Assembly: GCF_001729765.1 (NCBI RefSeq)
Contig: NZ_CP017181.1
Coordinates: 4,464,001-4,528,000 of the forward strand
Length of the DNA stretch: 64,000 bases
From: Enterobacter kobei
GTDB taxonomy: Bacteria > Pseudomonadota > Gammaproteobacteria > Enterobacterales > Enterobacteriaceae
Direction: 5' to 3'
The position numbers were made by a program, and so were the translations under genes. The notes below the pieces were generated by a model. That model ran no database searches. It was not told where the DNA came from and saw only the letters and a program-made list of their open reading frames with translations. Below, piece by piece: positions 53,142 to 64,000 of the stretch; the first letter of the stretch is position 1, and the number at the start of each line of letters is the position of its first letter.

Positions 53142-53164
53142 AACCCGCCACTGGCGGGTTTTTT
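53142..53164. terminator. Bidirectional terminator of gntT and malPQ
   Basis: AACCCGCC, loop ACT, GGCGGGTT followed by TTTT on the plus strand and an A run before it. It ends one base before the malQ stop codon. Confidence 0.85.
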
Positions 53165-53165
53165 A

Positions 53166-55244
53166 TCACTTCTTAGCAGCCGCTTTTCGCCGCTTATCCA
53201 AATCCTTAATCAGCCTGTTCACCCCGTCATCGGCAAACATCTTCTCAAGCGTTGTGGACAATTTGCGACGCCAGTTCTTGTACTGATAGCTGGTGCCCGG
53301 GATGTTCACCGGCTCCGCCATATCAATCCAGTCTTCCGGCTGAAGGCCAAGCAGAGCGCTGTTGCTGTCGGCAATATAGCGCTGCAAACCGCGGTTGAGC
53401 GTTGGCGTCATCGCCATCAGCGACGCCTTGTGACCGGCGCGCTTCGGCAGACAGCCATGCTTATGCAGCGCATCCAGCAGCCCCTGCTTCGCCAGCTCGC
53501 GATCCTGATACAGCCCGCGCAGAACCTCTTCATCAGGATAGAGACCCAGCGTTTTCCCGAGCGTCAGATCGCCACTTTCCCAGTAGCCTCTGAGCGTAGG
53601 AAGATCATGCGTCGTCGCGACTGCCATTGACTGTTCTGGATACGCTTTCGGCGCGCGGAAGGTTTTCTCATGGTCGTTTTCAAAATAGAGCACTTTATAG
53701 GAGTACACGCCGCTGTCGCGGAGCTTGCTGACAATTTCCACCGGCACGGTACCGAGATCTTCCCCGATCACCATACACTGGTGACGCTTACTCTCCAGGG
53801 CCAGGATCGACAGCAGATCGTCTACCGGATACTGGACGTACGCGCCGTGATCGGCCGTTTCGCCGTAAGGGATCCACCACAGGCGCAGTACGGACATGAC
53901 GTGGTCAATACGCAGCGCGCCACAGTTTTGCATGTTCGCACGCAGCAGGTCGATAAACGGCTCGTACGCGCGCGCCGCCATCACGTGCGGATCCATCGGC
54001 GGCAAGCCCCAGTTCTGACCGAGCGGCCCAAGGATATCCGGCGGCGCACCGACGGACGCTTTCAGGCAGTAAAGCTCACGGTCACACCAGGTTTCCGCGC
54101 CCCCTTCTGCCACGCCGACGGCCAGATCGCGATACAGGCCGATCGGCATGTTGTAGCCCTGGCTTACCTGCCAGCAGGCGGCAAACTGGCTGTAGGCCAG
54201 CCACTGCAGCCACAGATAGAAATCCACCTCGTCGGCATGCGTTTTACAAAAGGCTTTGACTTCCGGGGTGTCCACGGACTGGTACGCTTCCGGCCAGACC
54301 GGCCAGCCCCAGCGCATTTCGTCCTCTTTCACCTGTTGCGCGTGCAGCGCATCGAATGCCGCTTGCCAGTAGAGGCTTTCGCCTTCCTGCGCCACAAACT
54401 GGCGGAAGGCCGCCATCTGATCGTCATTGCGCTTAGCAAAGCCTTTCCAGGCCAGACGTAGCGCCGCCATTTTTAGCGCGGTCACAGTAGCGTAATCGAC
54501 CCAGTCCGCTTCGCGGGCCTGTTTCAGCATCTGCTTCGTGGTCTCAAGCTTCCACCACGCCTGCGCGTCTTTACTGTTTTTAAAATCATCCAACGCGTTA
54601 ACGTCGATATAAATGACGTTCAGCCAGCGACGGGAGGACGGGCTGTACGGGCTGGCGCTTTCCGGGTTCGCCGGATAGAGCGCGTGGATCGGGTTGAGGC
54701 CGATGAACGCGCCGCCGCGCTCACCCACGGAGGCCAGCATATTCTTCAGATCGCCAAAATCGCCGATGCCCCAGTTGCTGTCGGAACGCAGCGTGTAGAG
54801 CTGCACGCAGGCGCCCCACAGCTTTTTGCCTTCGAGCAGCGCCTGCGGCTCATAGCAGCGTTTTGGCGCGACGATCACCCGGCAGTGAAAACGCTGCTCG
54901 TCCTGGGTGAGCGTCAGGCTGTGATAGCCCTCCGGCAGTTTCGCCGGAAGGTTAAACGCTTTGCCGCCGGTGGCGTGGCCTTTATGCTGATGCCCCTCTT
55001 CGGTGGTGAGCAGCCAGCTAAACTCGCCGCACCCCTCCACCGTCAGCGACATTTTTTTGCCCGCAGTAAAGACCTTTACGTTTGGCACCGGTAGTGCCGA
55101 CGCTTTCGCGTCGGCTTTGTGCATGGCATTCAGCAAACGTCTTTTGGTGTCCGCACCAATAGACTGCGGTTTGCCGTGCGCATTGATGTAACTGAGGCTA
55201 ATTCCCGCCGCCTGCGCGGCGCTGTCCAGACGTTTACTCTCCAT
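53166..55244 (-). CDS. malQ: 4-alpha-glucanotransferase (amylomaltase)
   Basis: A 692-residue GH77 enzyme that disproportionates maltodextrins, releasing glucose and longer chains that MalP degrades. Motifs include NWGIGDFGDLKNML near residue 158, LRIDHVMSVLRLWWIPYG in the catalytic core (nucleophile Asp in RIDH) and the acid/base in IGEDLGTVP. The gene starts 9 bases after malP in the malPQ operon, under MalT control. Two residues shorter than in E. coli. Confidence 0.97.
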   Translation of the reverse strand: MESKRLDSAAQAAGISLSYINAHGKPQSIGADTKRRLLNAMHKADAKASALPVPNVKVFTAGKKMSLTVEGCGEFSWLLTTEEGHQHKGHATGGKAFNLPAKLPEGYHSLTLTQDEQRFHCRVIVAPKRCYEPQALLEGKKLWGACVQLYTLRSDSNWGIGDFGDLKNMLASVGERGGAFIGLNPIHALYPANPESASPYSPSSRRWLNVIYIDVNALDDFKNSKDAQAWWKLETTKQMLKQAREADWVDYATVTALKMAALRLAWKGFAKRNDDQMAAFRQFVAQEGESLYWQAAFDALHAQQVKEDEMRWGWPVWPEAYQSVDTPEVKAFCKTHADEVDFYLWLQWLAYSQFAACWQVSQGYNMPIGLYRDLAVGVAEGGAETWCDRELYCLKASVGAPPDILGPLGQNWGLPPMDPHVMAARAYEPFIDLLRANMQNCGALRIDHVMSVLRLWWIPYGETADHGAYVQYPVDDLLSILALESKRHQCMVIGEDLGTVPVEIVSKLRDSGVYSYKVLYFENDHEKTFRAPKAYPEQSMAVATTHDLPTLRGYWESGDLTLGKTLGLYPDEEVLRGLYQDRELAKQGLLDALHKHGCLPKRAGHKASLMAMTPTLNRGLQRYIADSNSALLGLQPEDWIDMAEPVNIPGTSYQYKNWRRKLSTTLEKMFADDGVNRLIKDLDKRRKAAAKK

Positions 55245-55253
55245 CGCGCTTCC

Positions 55254-57647
55254 TTAGCGTTTTGCCTGCCAGATACGAGCCTGATAATCACGGATTGAGC
55301 GGTCAGAGCTGAACATACCGCAGCGCGCCGTGTTCAGAATGCATGCCCGGGTCCACGCGTCCTGGTCGCGATACAGCACGTCGACCTGCTTTTGCGCGTC
55401 CACATAGGCGGTGAAATCGGCCATCACCAGATACGGGTCACCGCCATGTTTGTCCATGCTGTGCAGCATCTGGTCAAACGCGTGCTTGTCACCGTCGCTG
55501 TATTTACCGCTCTCCAGCTCTTTCAGCACCGCATCCAGCACTTTGTCTTTCTTACGCCATTTCACCGGGTCGTAGCCTTTGGCCTTGATGGCTTTCACCT
55601 CTTCCACGGTATGACCGAAGATGAAGATATTCTCTTCACCGACCTGCTCAGCGATTTCGACGTTCGCACCGTCCAGCGTGCCAACGGTCAGCGCACCGTT
55701 CAGCGCCAGCTTCATGTTACCGGTGCCGGAGGCCTCTTTCCCTGCGGTCGAGATCTGCTCGGAAATATCCGCCGCCGGGATCAGCATTTCAGCCGCCGAG
55801 ACGCAGTAATCCGGCAGGAACACCACCTTCAGCTTGTCGCCCACCTTCGGATCGTTGTTGATCGCCGCCGCCACTTTATTAATGCCGAGGATGATATTTT
55901 TCGCCAGGTAGTAGCCCGGTGCCGCTTTCGCACCGAACAGGAACACGCGCGGCACGCGGTCGGCCTGCGGGTTCTCGCGGATCTCTTTATACAGCGCCAG
56001 GATGTGCAGCAGGTTAAGGTGCTGACGTTTGTACTCATGCAGGCGCTTGATCTGGATATCGAAAATGGCATTCGGGTTGATCTCAATCCCGGTGCGCGCT
56101 TTCACAAACGCCGCCAGACGAACTTTGTTCTCCAGCTTGATGGCACGGTACTGCTCGCGGAACTTCGCGTCATCCGCGTATTTTTCCAGGTTGATGAGCT
56201 GGTCCAGATCGTTGGCCCACTCTTTCTTCAAGGTCTTATCCAGCAGATCGGCCAGCAGCGGGTTGCACTGCTTGATCCAGCGACGCGGCGTGATGCCGTT
56301 GGTCACGTTGTGGAATTTGGTCGGCCACAGCTGGTGATATTCCGGGAACAGATCTTTGACGACCAGATCCGAGTGAAGGGCCGCTACGCCGTTCACCGCA
56401 AAGCCGCTCACCACGCACATGTTCGCCATGCGAACCTGCTTATCGTGGACCACTGCCAGCTTCGCCCAGACCGCTTTATTGCCTGGCCAGGTTTTATCCA
56501 CCAGGGTTTTAAACCGATCGTTAATCTTGTTGATGATCTGCATATGGCGCGGCAGCAGCGCTTTCACCAGCTTCTCATCCCAGCACTCCAGCGCTTCCGG
56601 CATCAGGGTGTGGTTGGTGTAGGCGAAGGTGCGGCTGGTAATCGCCCAGGCGTCATCCCAGCTCAGCTGATGCTCGTCGATCAGCACGCGCAGCAGTTCA
56701 GGAATGGCGATGGTCGGGTGCGTGTCGTTGAGCTGAATCACTTCGAAGTCCGGCAGCTGTGCCAGCTTGCGGCCCGCCAGGTGATGACGGCGCAGAATGT
56801 CCGCCACGGAGCAGGCGCACTGGAAATACTGCTGCATCAGACGCAGTTTTTTACCCGCCAGATGGTTGTCGTTCGGGTAGAGGACTTTGGTCAGCTTCTC
56901 GGCGTCGATACCCTGCTGCTCGGCACGCAGGAAATCGCCGTCGTTGAATTTGGTCAGGTTGAACGGATGAGCGTGCTTCGCCTGCCACAGGCGCAGCGGC
57001 TGCGCCACGCCGTTACGGTAGCCAAGCACCGGCAGATCCCAGGCTTCACCGGTGATGGTGAAAGCCGGTTCCCAGAGGCCTTGCTTTGTGACTTTCCCAC
57101 CGATGCCGACCTGCACGTCCAGCTGCGCATTGTGGCGGAACCACGGGTAGGTATTGCGGTGCCAGTCATCTGGCGCTTCCATCTGGTGACCATCAGCGAA
57201 CGACTGACGGAACAGGCCATACTGATAGTTCAGGCCATAGCCAATGGCGGACTGGCCAACCGTTGCCATGGAGTCAAGGAAGCAGGCCGCCAGGCGCCCC
57301 AGACCACCGTTACCGAGAGCCGGGTCAATCTCTTCTTCCAGCAGGTCAGTCAGGTTGATGTCGTGCGCTTTCAGCACATCACCCACCTCCTGATACCACC
57401 CAAGGTTCAGCAGATTGTTGCCCGTCAGGCGGCCAATCAGGAATTCCATCGAGATATAGTTGACGTGACGCTGGCCTTTGACGGGCTTCGCCACGGGCTG
57501 AGCATCCAGCTGCTCTGCGAGCGCCCCGCTCACCGCCTGCCACCACTGGTGAGGCGTCATCTCGTTTGCAGCATGAAGGCCAAAACGCTGCCACTGACGC
57601 GTCAGGGCAGCCTGGAATTGAGCTTTGTTGAAGGTAGGCTGTGACAT
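55254..57647 (-). CDS. malP: Maltodextrin phosphorylase
   Basis: A 797-residue GT35 phosphorylase that splits maltodextrins with phosphate to glucose 1-phosphate. The PLP site region is [17 protein letters not shown] near the C-terminal third, and [16 protein letters not shown] near residue 104 is a family signature. I chose the ATG giving [10 protein letters not shown]; an in-frame upstream start is not supported. The region upstream carries several MalT box cores. malQ follows after 9 bases. Confidence 0.97.
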   Translation of the reverse strand: MSQPTFNKAQFQAALTRQWQRFGLHAANEMTPHQWWQAVSGALAEQLDAQPVAKPVKGQRHVNYISMEFLIGRLTGNNLLNLGWYQEVGDVLKAHDINLTDLLEEEIDPALGNGGLGRLAACFLDSMATVGQSAIGYGLNYQYGLFRQSFADGHQMEAPDDWHRNTYPWFRHNAQLDVQVGIGGKVTKQGLWEPAFTITGEAWDLPVLGYRNGVAQPLRLWQAKHAHPFNLTKFNDGDFLRAEQQGIDAEKLTKVLYPNDNHLAGKKLRLMQQYFQCACSVADILRRHHLAGRKLAQLPDFEVIQLNDTHPTIAIPELLRVLIDEHQLSWDDAWAITSRTFAYTNHTLMPEALECWDEKLVKALLPRHMQIINKINDRFKTLVDKTWPGNKAVWAKLAVVHDKQVRMANMCVVSGFAVNGVAALHSDLVVKDLFPEYHQLWPTKFHNVTNGITPRRWIKQCNPLLADLLDKTLKKEWANDLDQLINLEKYADDAKFREQYRAIKLENKVRLAAFVKARTGIEINPNAIFDIQIKRLHEYKRQHLNLLHILALYKEIRENPQADRVPRVFLFGAKAAPGYYLAKNIILGINKVAAAINNDPKVGDKLKVVFLPDYCVSAAEMLIPAADISEQISTAGKEASGTGNMKLALNGALTVGTLDGANVEIAEQVGEENIFIFGHTVEEVKAIKAKGYDPVKWRKKDKVLDAVLKELESGKYSDGDKHAFDQMLHSMDKHGGDPYLVMADFTAYVDAQKQVDVLYRDQDAWTRACILNTARCGMFSSDRSIRDYQARIWQAKR

Positions 57648-57714
57648 AGGGGATCGGCATCCTTTAGAAAGAAAACACAAGTTGGCGCTAGTGTGCCTGG
57701 CTCATTTCACCTCT

Positions 57715-57759
57715 TCCTCCTCCTGTGGGGGATTAGACAGGGAGGAGTAGCGGGGATGA
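57715..57759. promoter_or_regulatory. MalT box cluster of the malPQ promoter
   Basis: GGA(T/G)GA-type cores are clustered: GGAGGAGG on the minus strand (57715-57724), and on the plus strand GGATTA (57730-57735, imperfect), GGAGGA (57741-57746) and GGATGA (57754-57759). MalT activates malPQ from such repeated hexamers. Confidence 0.65.
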
Positions 57760-58095
57760 GCATAAAAGTGTGATCGAGGCCACTCTCAGAGCATAGCCTG
57801 AGTGTGCCCGGAAGAGGAAAACGTCACCGGGAAGAATGTCAAAGAAATGAAATGCAGTTTCGGATGAAATTAATCCGCGCTGAAATGATTACTTACGTAG
57901 AATAATATTTCTGCAATTGGGTCATATCTAAGGAGATTATTAAGCTCACTGAACTTTACCCGGACTTTATTAAATTTGGCGTCACTATCCCTTTCTGAAA
58001 CCAGTTTCAGCATAACCGCAAGAGAACCATACAAGCCAGCACTGGCGCGGCGTCACAGCCCTTTCAGGAAAGTTCCATCATCTGCCTGAATGTTT

Positions 58096-58111
58096 TGTGA
58101 CAGAGTGCAAA
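58096..58111. promoter_or_regulatory. CRP site of the malT promoter
   Basis: TGTGA-CAGAGT-GCAAA: one perfect half site and a degenerate second half, strongly resembling the E. coli malT CRP site in which the same TGTGACA...GTGCAAATTCAGA text occurs. It lies 120 bases before the malT ATG. Confidence 0.7.
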
Positions 58112-58171
58112 TTCAGAGCCACCAAATCCAGACATAACTTGCAATAGTTCTCTATCTGTCCGACCTTATAG

Positions 58172-60937
<2,766 letters not shown>

Positions 60938-60941
60938 TTCC

Positions 60942-61012
60942 TTGCCCGGCGGCGCTACGCTTGCGCGGGCCTACGGGGTTTTGTAGGTCGGGTAAGCGCA
61001 GCGCCACCCGAC
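60942..61012. repeat. REP/BIME-type repeat pair between malT and glpR
   Basis: TGCCCGGCGGCGCTACGCTTGCGCGGGC, a GGGGTTTTGTAG spacer, then GTCGGGTAAGCGCAGCGCCACCCGAC inverted. It fills almost the whole gap between the two convergent genes. Confidence 0.82.
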
Positions 61013-61019
61013 ACAATTC

Positions 61020-61778
61020 CTAGCACAATTCTAACTGCAAATTATTATCTTTAATCACCTGCATCACGCCCGCTGGCGGCATCGCGTCGGTGTAGACCGC
61101 ATCCACAATGCTGATGCTGCCCATGTTCACCATCGCGTTACGGCCAAACTTCGAATGGTCCACCACCAGCATCACGTGGCGTGAATTTTCAATAATCGCG
61201 CGCTTGGTGCGCACCTCGTGGTAATCAAACTCCAGCAGCGAGCCGTCGCTGTCGATACCGCTGATCCCCAGAATGCCGAAGTCGAGGCGGAATTGAGAGA
61301 TAAAGTCGAGCGTCGCTTCACCGATAATGCCCCCGTCGCGGCTGCGCAGTTCACCACCGGCGAGGATGATCCGGAAATCGTCTTTCTGCATCAGAGTGTT
61401 GGCGACGTTCAGGTTGTTAGTGACCACGCGCAGGTTCTCGTGATCCAGCAGCGCGTGAGCAACCGCTTCCGGCGTGGTGCCGATGTCAATAAACAGCGTC
61501 GCCCCGTTTGGGATTTGGCTCGCCACTTTACGGGCTATGCGTTCTTTTTCCGCCGTCTGCGTGGCTTTACGGTCATGCCAGGAGGTGTTGACCGAGCTGG
61601 ACGGCAGCGCCGCCCCGCCGTGGTGGCGCAAAATACGGTTCTGATCGGCCAGATCGTTCAGGTCACGACGGATCGTTTGCGGGCTGACGGCAAACTGCTC
61701 GACGAGCTCTTCGGTGCTGACGTATCCCTGTTTTTTGACCAGTTCGATAATGGCGTCATGACGTTGTGTTTGTTTCAT
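61020..61778 (-). CDS. glpR: Glycerol-3-phosphate regulon repressor
   Basis: A 252-residue DeoR-family repressor of glp genes, induced by glycerol 3-phosphate. The N-terminal helix-turn-helix is visible (YVSTEELVEQFAVSPQTIRRDLNDL split around residues 19-43). The C-terminal effector domain has the DeoR signature DIGTTPEAVAHAL and GGELRSRDGGIIG. The ATG giving MKQTQRHD is preceded by AGGGATAATTG. The reading frame is intact. E. coli has rtcR and rtcBA beside glpR; here malT is the direct neighbour. Confidence 0.97.
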   Translation of the reverse strand: MKQTQRHDAIIELVKKQGYVSTEELVEQFAVSPQTIRRDLNDLADQNRILRHHGGAALPSSSVNTSWHDRKATQTAEKERIARKVASQIPNGATLFIDIGTTPEAVAHALLDHENLRVVTNNLNVANTLMQKDDFRIILAGGELRSRDGGIIGEATLDFISQFRLDFGILGISGIDSDGSLLEFDYHEVRTKRAIIENSRHVMLVVDHSKFGRNAMVNMGSISIVDAVYTDAMPPAGVMQVIKDNNLQLELC

Positions 61779-61794
61779 CAATTATCCCTGAGAA

Positions 61795-62625
61795 TTATGT
61801 TCGTTTTCGCGCATGGAGCGTGTCGGCAAGCGCCATTGCCAGCCCGACCGCCAGGCCGGTGACGTGCGCACCATTGGCGATAGACATACCAAACAGATCA
61901 AACCATCCGGCAATTAGCCATATTAACGCAAAGGCTATTAATCCGCGTTGTAAATAGATGCCGCTTTCCGGGTCGCGCTCTCCGCGAAGCCAGACATAGC
62001 CCATCAGGGCGTAGACGACGCCCGACAGCCCACCGAACCACGGGCCGCTGAATTTATGCTGCACGTAGCCGCTCAACAGGGCGCTAATCACGGTGATCAC
62101 GATCAGCTTACCGCTGCCGAGTCGCTTCTCGACAATCCCGCCGAGATACCACCACCACAGCAGGTTGAAGAGAATATGCATCACTGAGAAGTGCATCAGC
62201 GCATGGGTGAAGTAGCGCCAGACGTCAAACTCCAGAGAGGGGTCGTACGGCCACGCCAGGGCGATCATCACGCTCTGGTCGCCCACCACGTTCATGATAA
62301 TGAAGACGATAATACAGGCGGCCATCAGCAGCAGCGTAAACGGCCCTGCGCGCTCGCGAATAGTGGCAAGAAAAGGGAAACGACTGTAATGCAATCCGCT
62401 GCCCGTCTGGCCGGATTGCCAGCTTGCCGCCAGATAGCGCGGGTCGCCAGGATTCTCAAGAAAACGCGCCAACTGCTCGTTTACCCGCCCGGCCTGGCTC
62501 TCATCGGCCAGCCAGACATCGGTCTGCGTATGTTGCTGAATGGTCAGAATAACGCCCTGCGTTGCCATATAGTCGACAAACGCCTGGGCGACGCGCGGAT
62601 TGGTAAAAGAGGTGATCATCAACAT
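61795..62625 (-). CDS. glpG: Rhomboid protease GlpG
   Basis: A 276-residue intramembrane serine protease with an N-terminal cytoplasmic domain (residues 1-90) and six membrane segments. The catalytic dyad is visible as Ser201 ([11 protein letters not shown]) and His254 ([10 protein letters not shown]), with [14 protein letters not shown] near residue 141 supplying the oxyanion residues. I chose the ATG giving MLMITSFTN, the E. coli start and length. It lies between glpE and glpR, 16 bases from the latter. Confidence 0.97.
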   Translation of the reverse strand: MLMITSFTNPRVAQAFVDYMATQGVILTIQQHTQTDVWLADESQAGRVNEQLARFLENPGDPRYLAASWQSGQTGSGLHYSRFPFLATIRERAGPFTLLLMAACIIVFIIMNVVGDQSVMIALAWPYDPSLEFDVWRYFTHALMHFSVMHILFNLLWWWYLGGIVEKRLGSGKLIVITVISALLSGYVQHKFSGPWFGGLSGVVYALMGYVWLRGERDPESGIYLQRGLIAFALIWLIAGWFDLFGMSIANGAHVTGLAVGLAMALADTLHARKRT

Positions 62626-62672
62626 GGGCAGCGGTCGCTTATTTCCACACAAAAGGGAACAGTATAGCGGGA

Positions 62673-63005
62673 TTAGCGCTCAAAGGCGTATTCCACTTCT
62701 GCCGGGAAATGACGATGCCAGGCATCGAAGCCGCCGTCGACGCTGTACACAGCGTCGTAGCCCTGCTGAAGCAGATACTGCGCCGCGCCTTTGCTGCTGT
62801 TGCCGTGGTAACACATCACCATCACCGGCGTATCGAAGTCGTTATCGCGCATAAACGCGCCCAGCGTGTCGTTGGTGAGATGGAACGCGCCCGGCGTATG
62901 GCCCATCGCAAAACTCTGCGGATCGCGGATATCCACCAGCACCGCCGTTCCCTGGTGCATCTTCTGATGGGCTTCTTCTACGTTAATACATTCAAACTGA
63001 TCCAT
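62673..63005 (-). CDS. glpE: Thiosulfate sulfurtransferase GlpE
   Basis: A 110-residue single-domain rhodanese. The active-site loop has Cys65 in [13 protein letters not shown], and [14 protein letters not shown] is the family's N-terminal signature. It transfers sulfane sulfur from thiosulfate to cyanide or thioredoxin in vitro; the in vivo role is unclear. First gene of the glpEGR set, divergent from glpD. Two residues longer than in E. coli. Confidence 0.96.
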   Translation of the reverse strand: MDQFECINVEEAHQKMHQGTAVLVDIRDPQSFAMGHTPGAFHLTNDTLGAFMRDNDFDTPVMVMCYHGNSSKGAAQYLLQQGYDAVYSVDGGFDAWHRHFPAEVEYAFER

Positions 63006-63141
63006 GGTGTTCTCTTTACAGGGGTCAACGACACAATTTTACCCCGTAGTGTACGTCCTGGCGGCGGGTAAACGCCATTATGTTATCCATATCACTCTAA
63101 ATTGTTTTTTTGATGTTACCAAAAGCGCGTTCCTTTGCTAT

Positions 63142-63181
63142 TATGAGCGATATCGAACATTTTTGAGCTTTAACGAAAGTG
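63142..63181. promoter_or_regulatory. Tandem GlpR operators upstream of glpD
   Basis: TATGAGCGATATCGAACATT (63142-63161) is a near-palindromic match to the GlpR operator ATGTTCG-N4-CGAACAT. A weaker second unit, TTTGAGCTTTAACGAAAGT, follows directly, giving a 20-bp repeat period. The same arrangement precedes E. coli glpD. It ends 13 bases before the glpD ATG. Confidence 0.78.
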
Positions 63182-63193
63182 CATGAGGGTGTT

Positions 63194-64000
63194 ATGGAAA
63201 CCAAAGATCTGATTGTGATAGGCGGTGGCATCAACGGTGCCGGTATTGCGGTCGATGCCGCAGGACGCGGTTTATCCGTGCTGATGCTGGAAGCTAACGA
63301 TCTCGCCTGCGCGACGTCGTCCGCCAGCTCCAAGCTGATCCACGGTGGCCTGCGCTACCTGGAACACTACGAATTCCGCCTGGTCAGTGAAGCGCTGGCC
63401 GAACGTGAAGTGCTGCTAAAAATGGCGCCGCATCTGGCGATCCCGATGCGTTTCCGTCTGCCCCATCGCCCGCACCTGCGTCCGGCGTGGATGATCCGAA
63501 TTGGTCTGTTTATGTACGATCATCTGGGTAAACGCACCAGCCTGCCGGGTTCGAACGGTTTGCGTTTTGGCTCAGAATCGGTCCTGAAGCCTGAAATCGT
63601 GCGCGGTTTCGAATATTCCGACTGCTGGGTGGACGATGCACGCCTGGTGCTGGCGAATGCGCAGATGGTGGAGAAGAAAGGTGGAGAGGTGAAAACCCGT
63701 ACCCGCGCTACCGCCGCGCGTCGTGAAAACGGCCTGTGGATCGTCGAAGCAGAAGACATTGATACCGGCGAGAAATTCAGCTGGAAAGCGCGCGGTCTGG
63801 TGAACGCCACCGGTCCGTGGGTGAAGCAGTTCTTCGACGACGGCATGCATCTGCCTTCGCCGTACGGCATCCGCCTGATCAAGGGCAGCCATATTGTGGT
63901 GCCGCGCGTACACACGCAAAAACAAGCGTACATTCTGCAGAACGAAGATAAGCGCATCGTGTTTGTGATCCCGTGGATGGACGAATTCTCGATCATCGGC
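63194..64000 (+). CDS. glpD: Aerobic glycerol-3-phosphate dehydrogenase, 5' part
   Basis: The first 269 codons of a membrane-associated flavoprotein that oxidises glycerol 3-phosphate to dihydroxyacetone phosphate and feeds electrons to ubiquinone. The frame is open to the right edge, so the gene is cut by the window (E. coli GlpD has about 501 residues). The FAD-binding Rossmann motif is DLIVIGGGINGAGIAVDAAG near residue 5, followed by SSASSKLIHGGLRYLEHYEF, a family signature. GlpR operators lie immediately upstream. Confidence 0.97.
   Translation, partial: METKDLIVIGGGINGAGIAVDAAGRGLSVLMLEANDLACATSSASSKLIHGGLRYLEHYEFRLVSEALAEREVLLKMAPHLAIPMRFRLPHRPHLRPAWMIRIGLFMYDHLGKRTSLPGSNGLRFGSESVLKPEIVRGFEYSDCWVDDARLVLANAQMVEKKGGEVKTRTRATAARRENGLWIVEAEDIDTGEKFSWKARGLVNATGPWVKQFFDDGMHLPSPYGIRLIKGSHIVVPRVHTQKQAYILQNEDKRIVFVIPWMDEFSIIG

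Noticed and set aside
55392..57644. A 750-codon open frame antisense to malP
   Set aside because: It mirrors the reading frame of malP, a well-recognised 797-residue phosphorylase. Long antisense frames are common in GC-rich genes with strong codon bias, and this one resembles no known protein.

Overview
The window is a stretch of enterobacterial core chromosome. Gene order and protein sequences follow the Escherichia coli yheT-crp-argD-nirB-cysG-dam-aroK-mrcA-ompR-feo-malT-glpD segment almost gene for gene. A malonate decarboxylase (mdc) operon at the left edge, codA between tsgA and nirB, absence of rtcBA beside malT and many REP/BIME-type repeats point to a member of the Enterobacter cloacae complex or a close relative (Lelliottia, Klebsiella) rather than Escherichia. 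That identification is inference from content, not a database result.

Layout. 1-3661 (minus): mdcA-B-C-D and the first codons of mdcE, tightly overlapping, for malonate catabolism. 3890-7462: yheT-yheU-prkB, then yhfA (minus) and crp, the cAMP receptor that probably acts on several promoters here. 7520-12767: yhfK, then argD-pabA-fic-ppiA (minus). Here fic is an in-frame fusion of the YhfG antitoxin N-terminus to a shortened Fic domain. 12768-20470: tsgA, codA (minus), the anaerobic nitrite reductase genes nirBD without nirC, the siroheme synthase cysG that makes the NirB cofactor, and the small lipoprotein gene yhfL. 20614-27018 (minus): aroK-aroB-damX-dam-rpe-gph-trpS. 27305-30575 (minus): hofMNOPQ, the type IV pilus-like DNA-utilisation genes, divergent from mrcA (PBP1A). 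33329-38402: nudE, igaA, yrfG-hslR-hslO. 38763-45680: pckA, the ompR-envZ two-component pair, greB and yhgF. 45999-48822: feoABC ferrous iron uptake. 48867-51378: a DUF1471 small secreted protein, bioH, gntX and nfuA. 51739-60937: gntT, malPQ and their activator malT. 61020-64000: glpR-glpG-glpE and the start of glpD, cut by the window edge.

How it works together. Much of the region is carbon and respiratory control. Candidate CRP sites lie upstream of mdc/yheT, ppiA/tsgA, pckA and malT. FNR sites lie upstream of nirB and feoA, with a Fur box at feoA. Local regulators have readable operators: GntR at gntT, MalT boxes at malP, GlpR at glpD and tandem ARG boxes at argD. No tRNA, rRNA, CRISPR array, prophage or insertion sequence was seen. 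Most of the window is ordinary core genome. The features that stand out are the YhfG-Fic fusion, a terminator-like hairpin inside the tsgA leader, the missing nirC, and the accessory mdc and codA genes inserted into core synteny.
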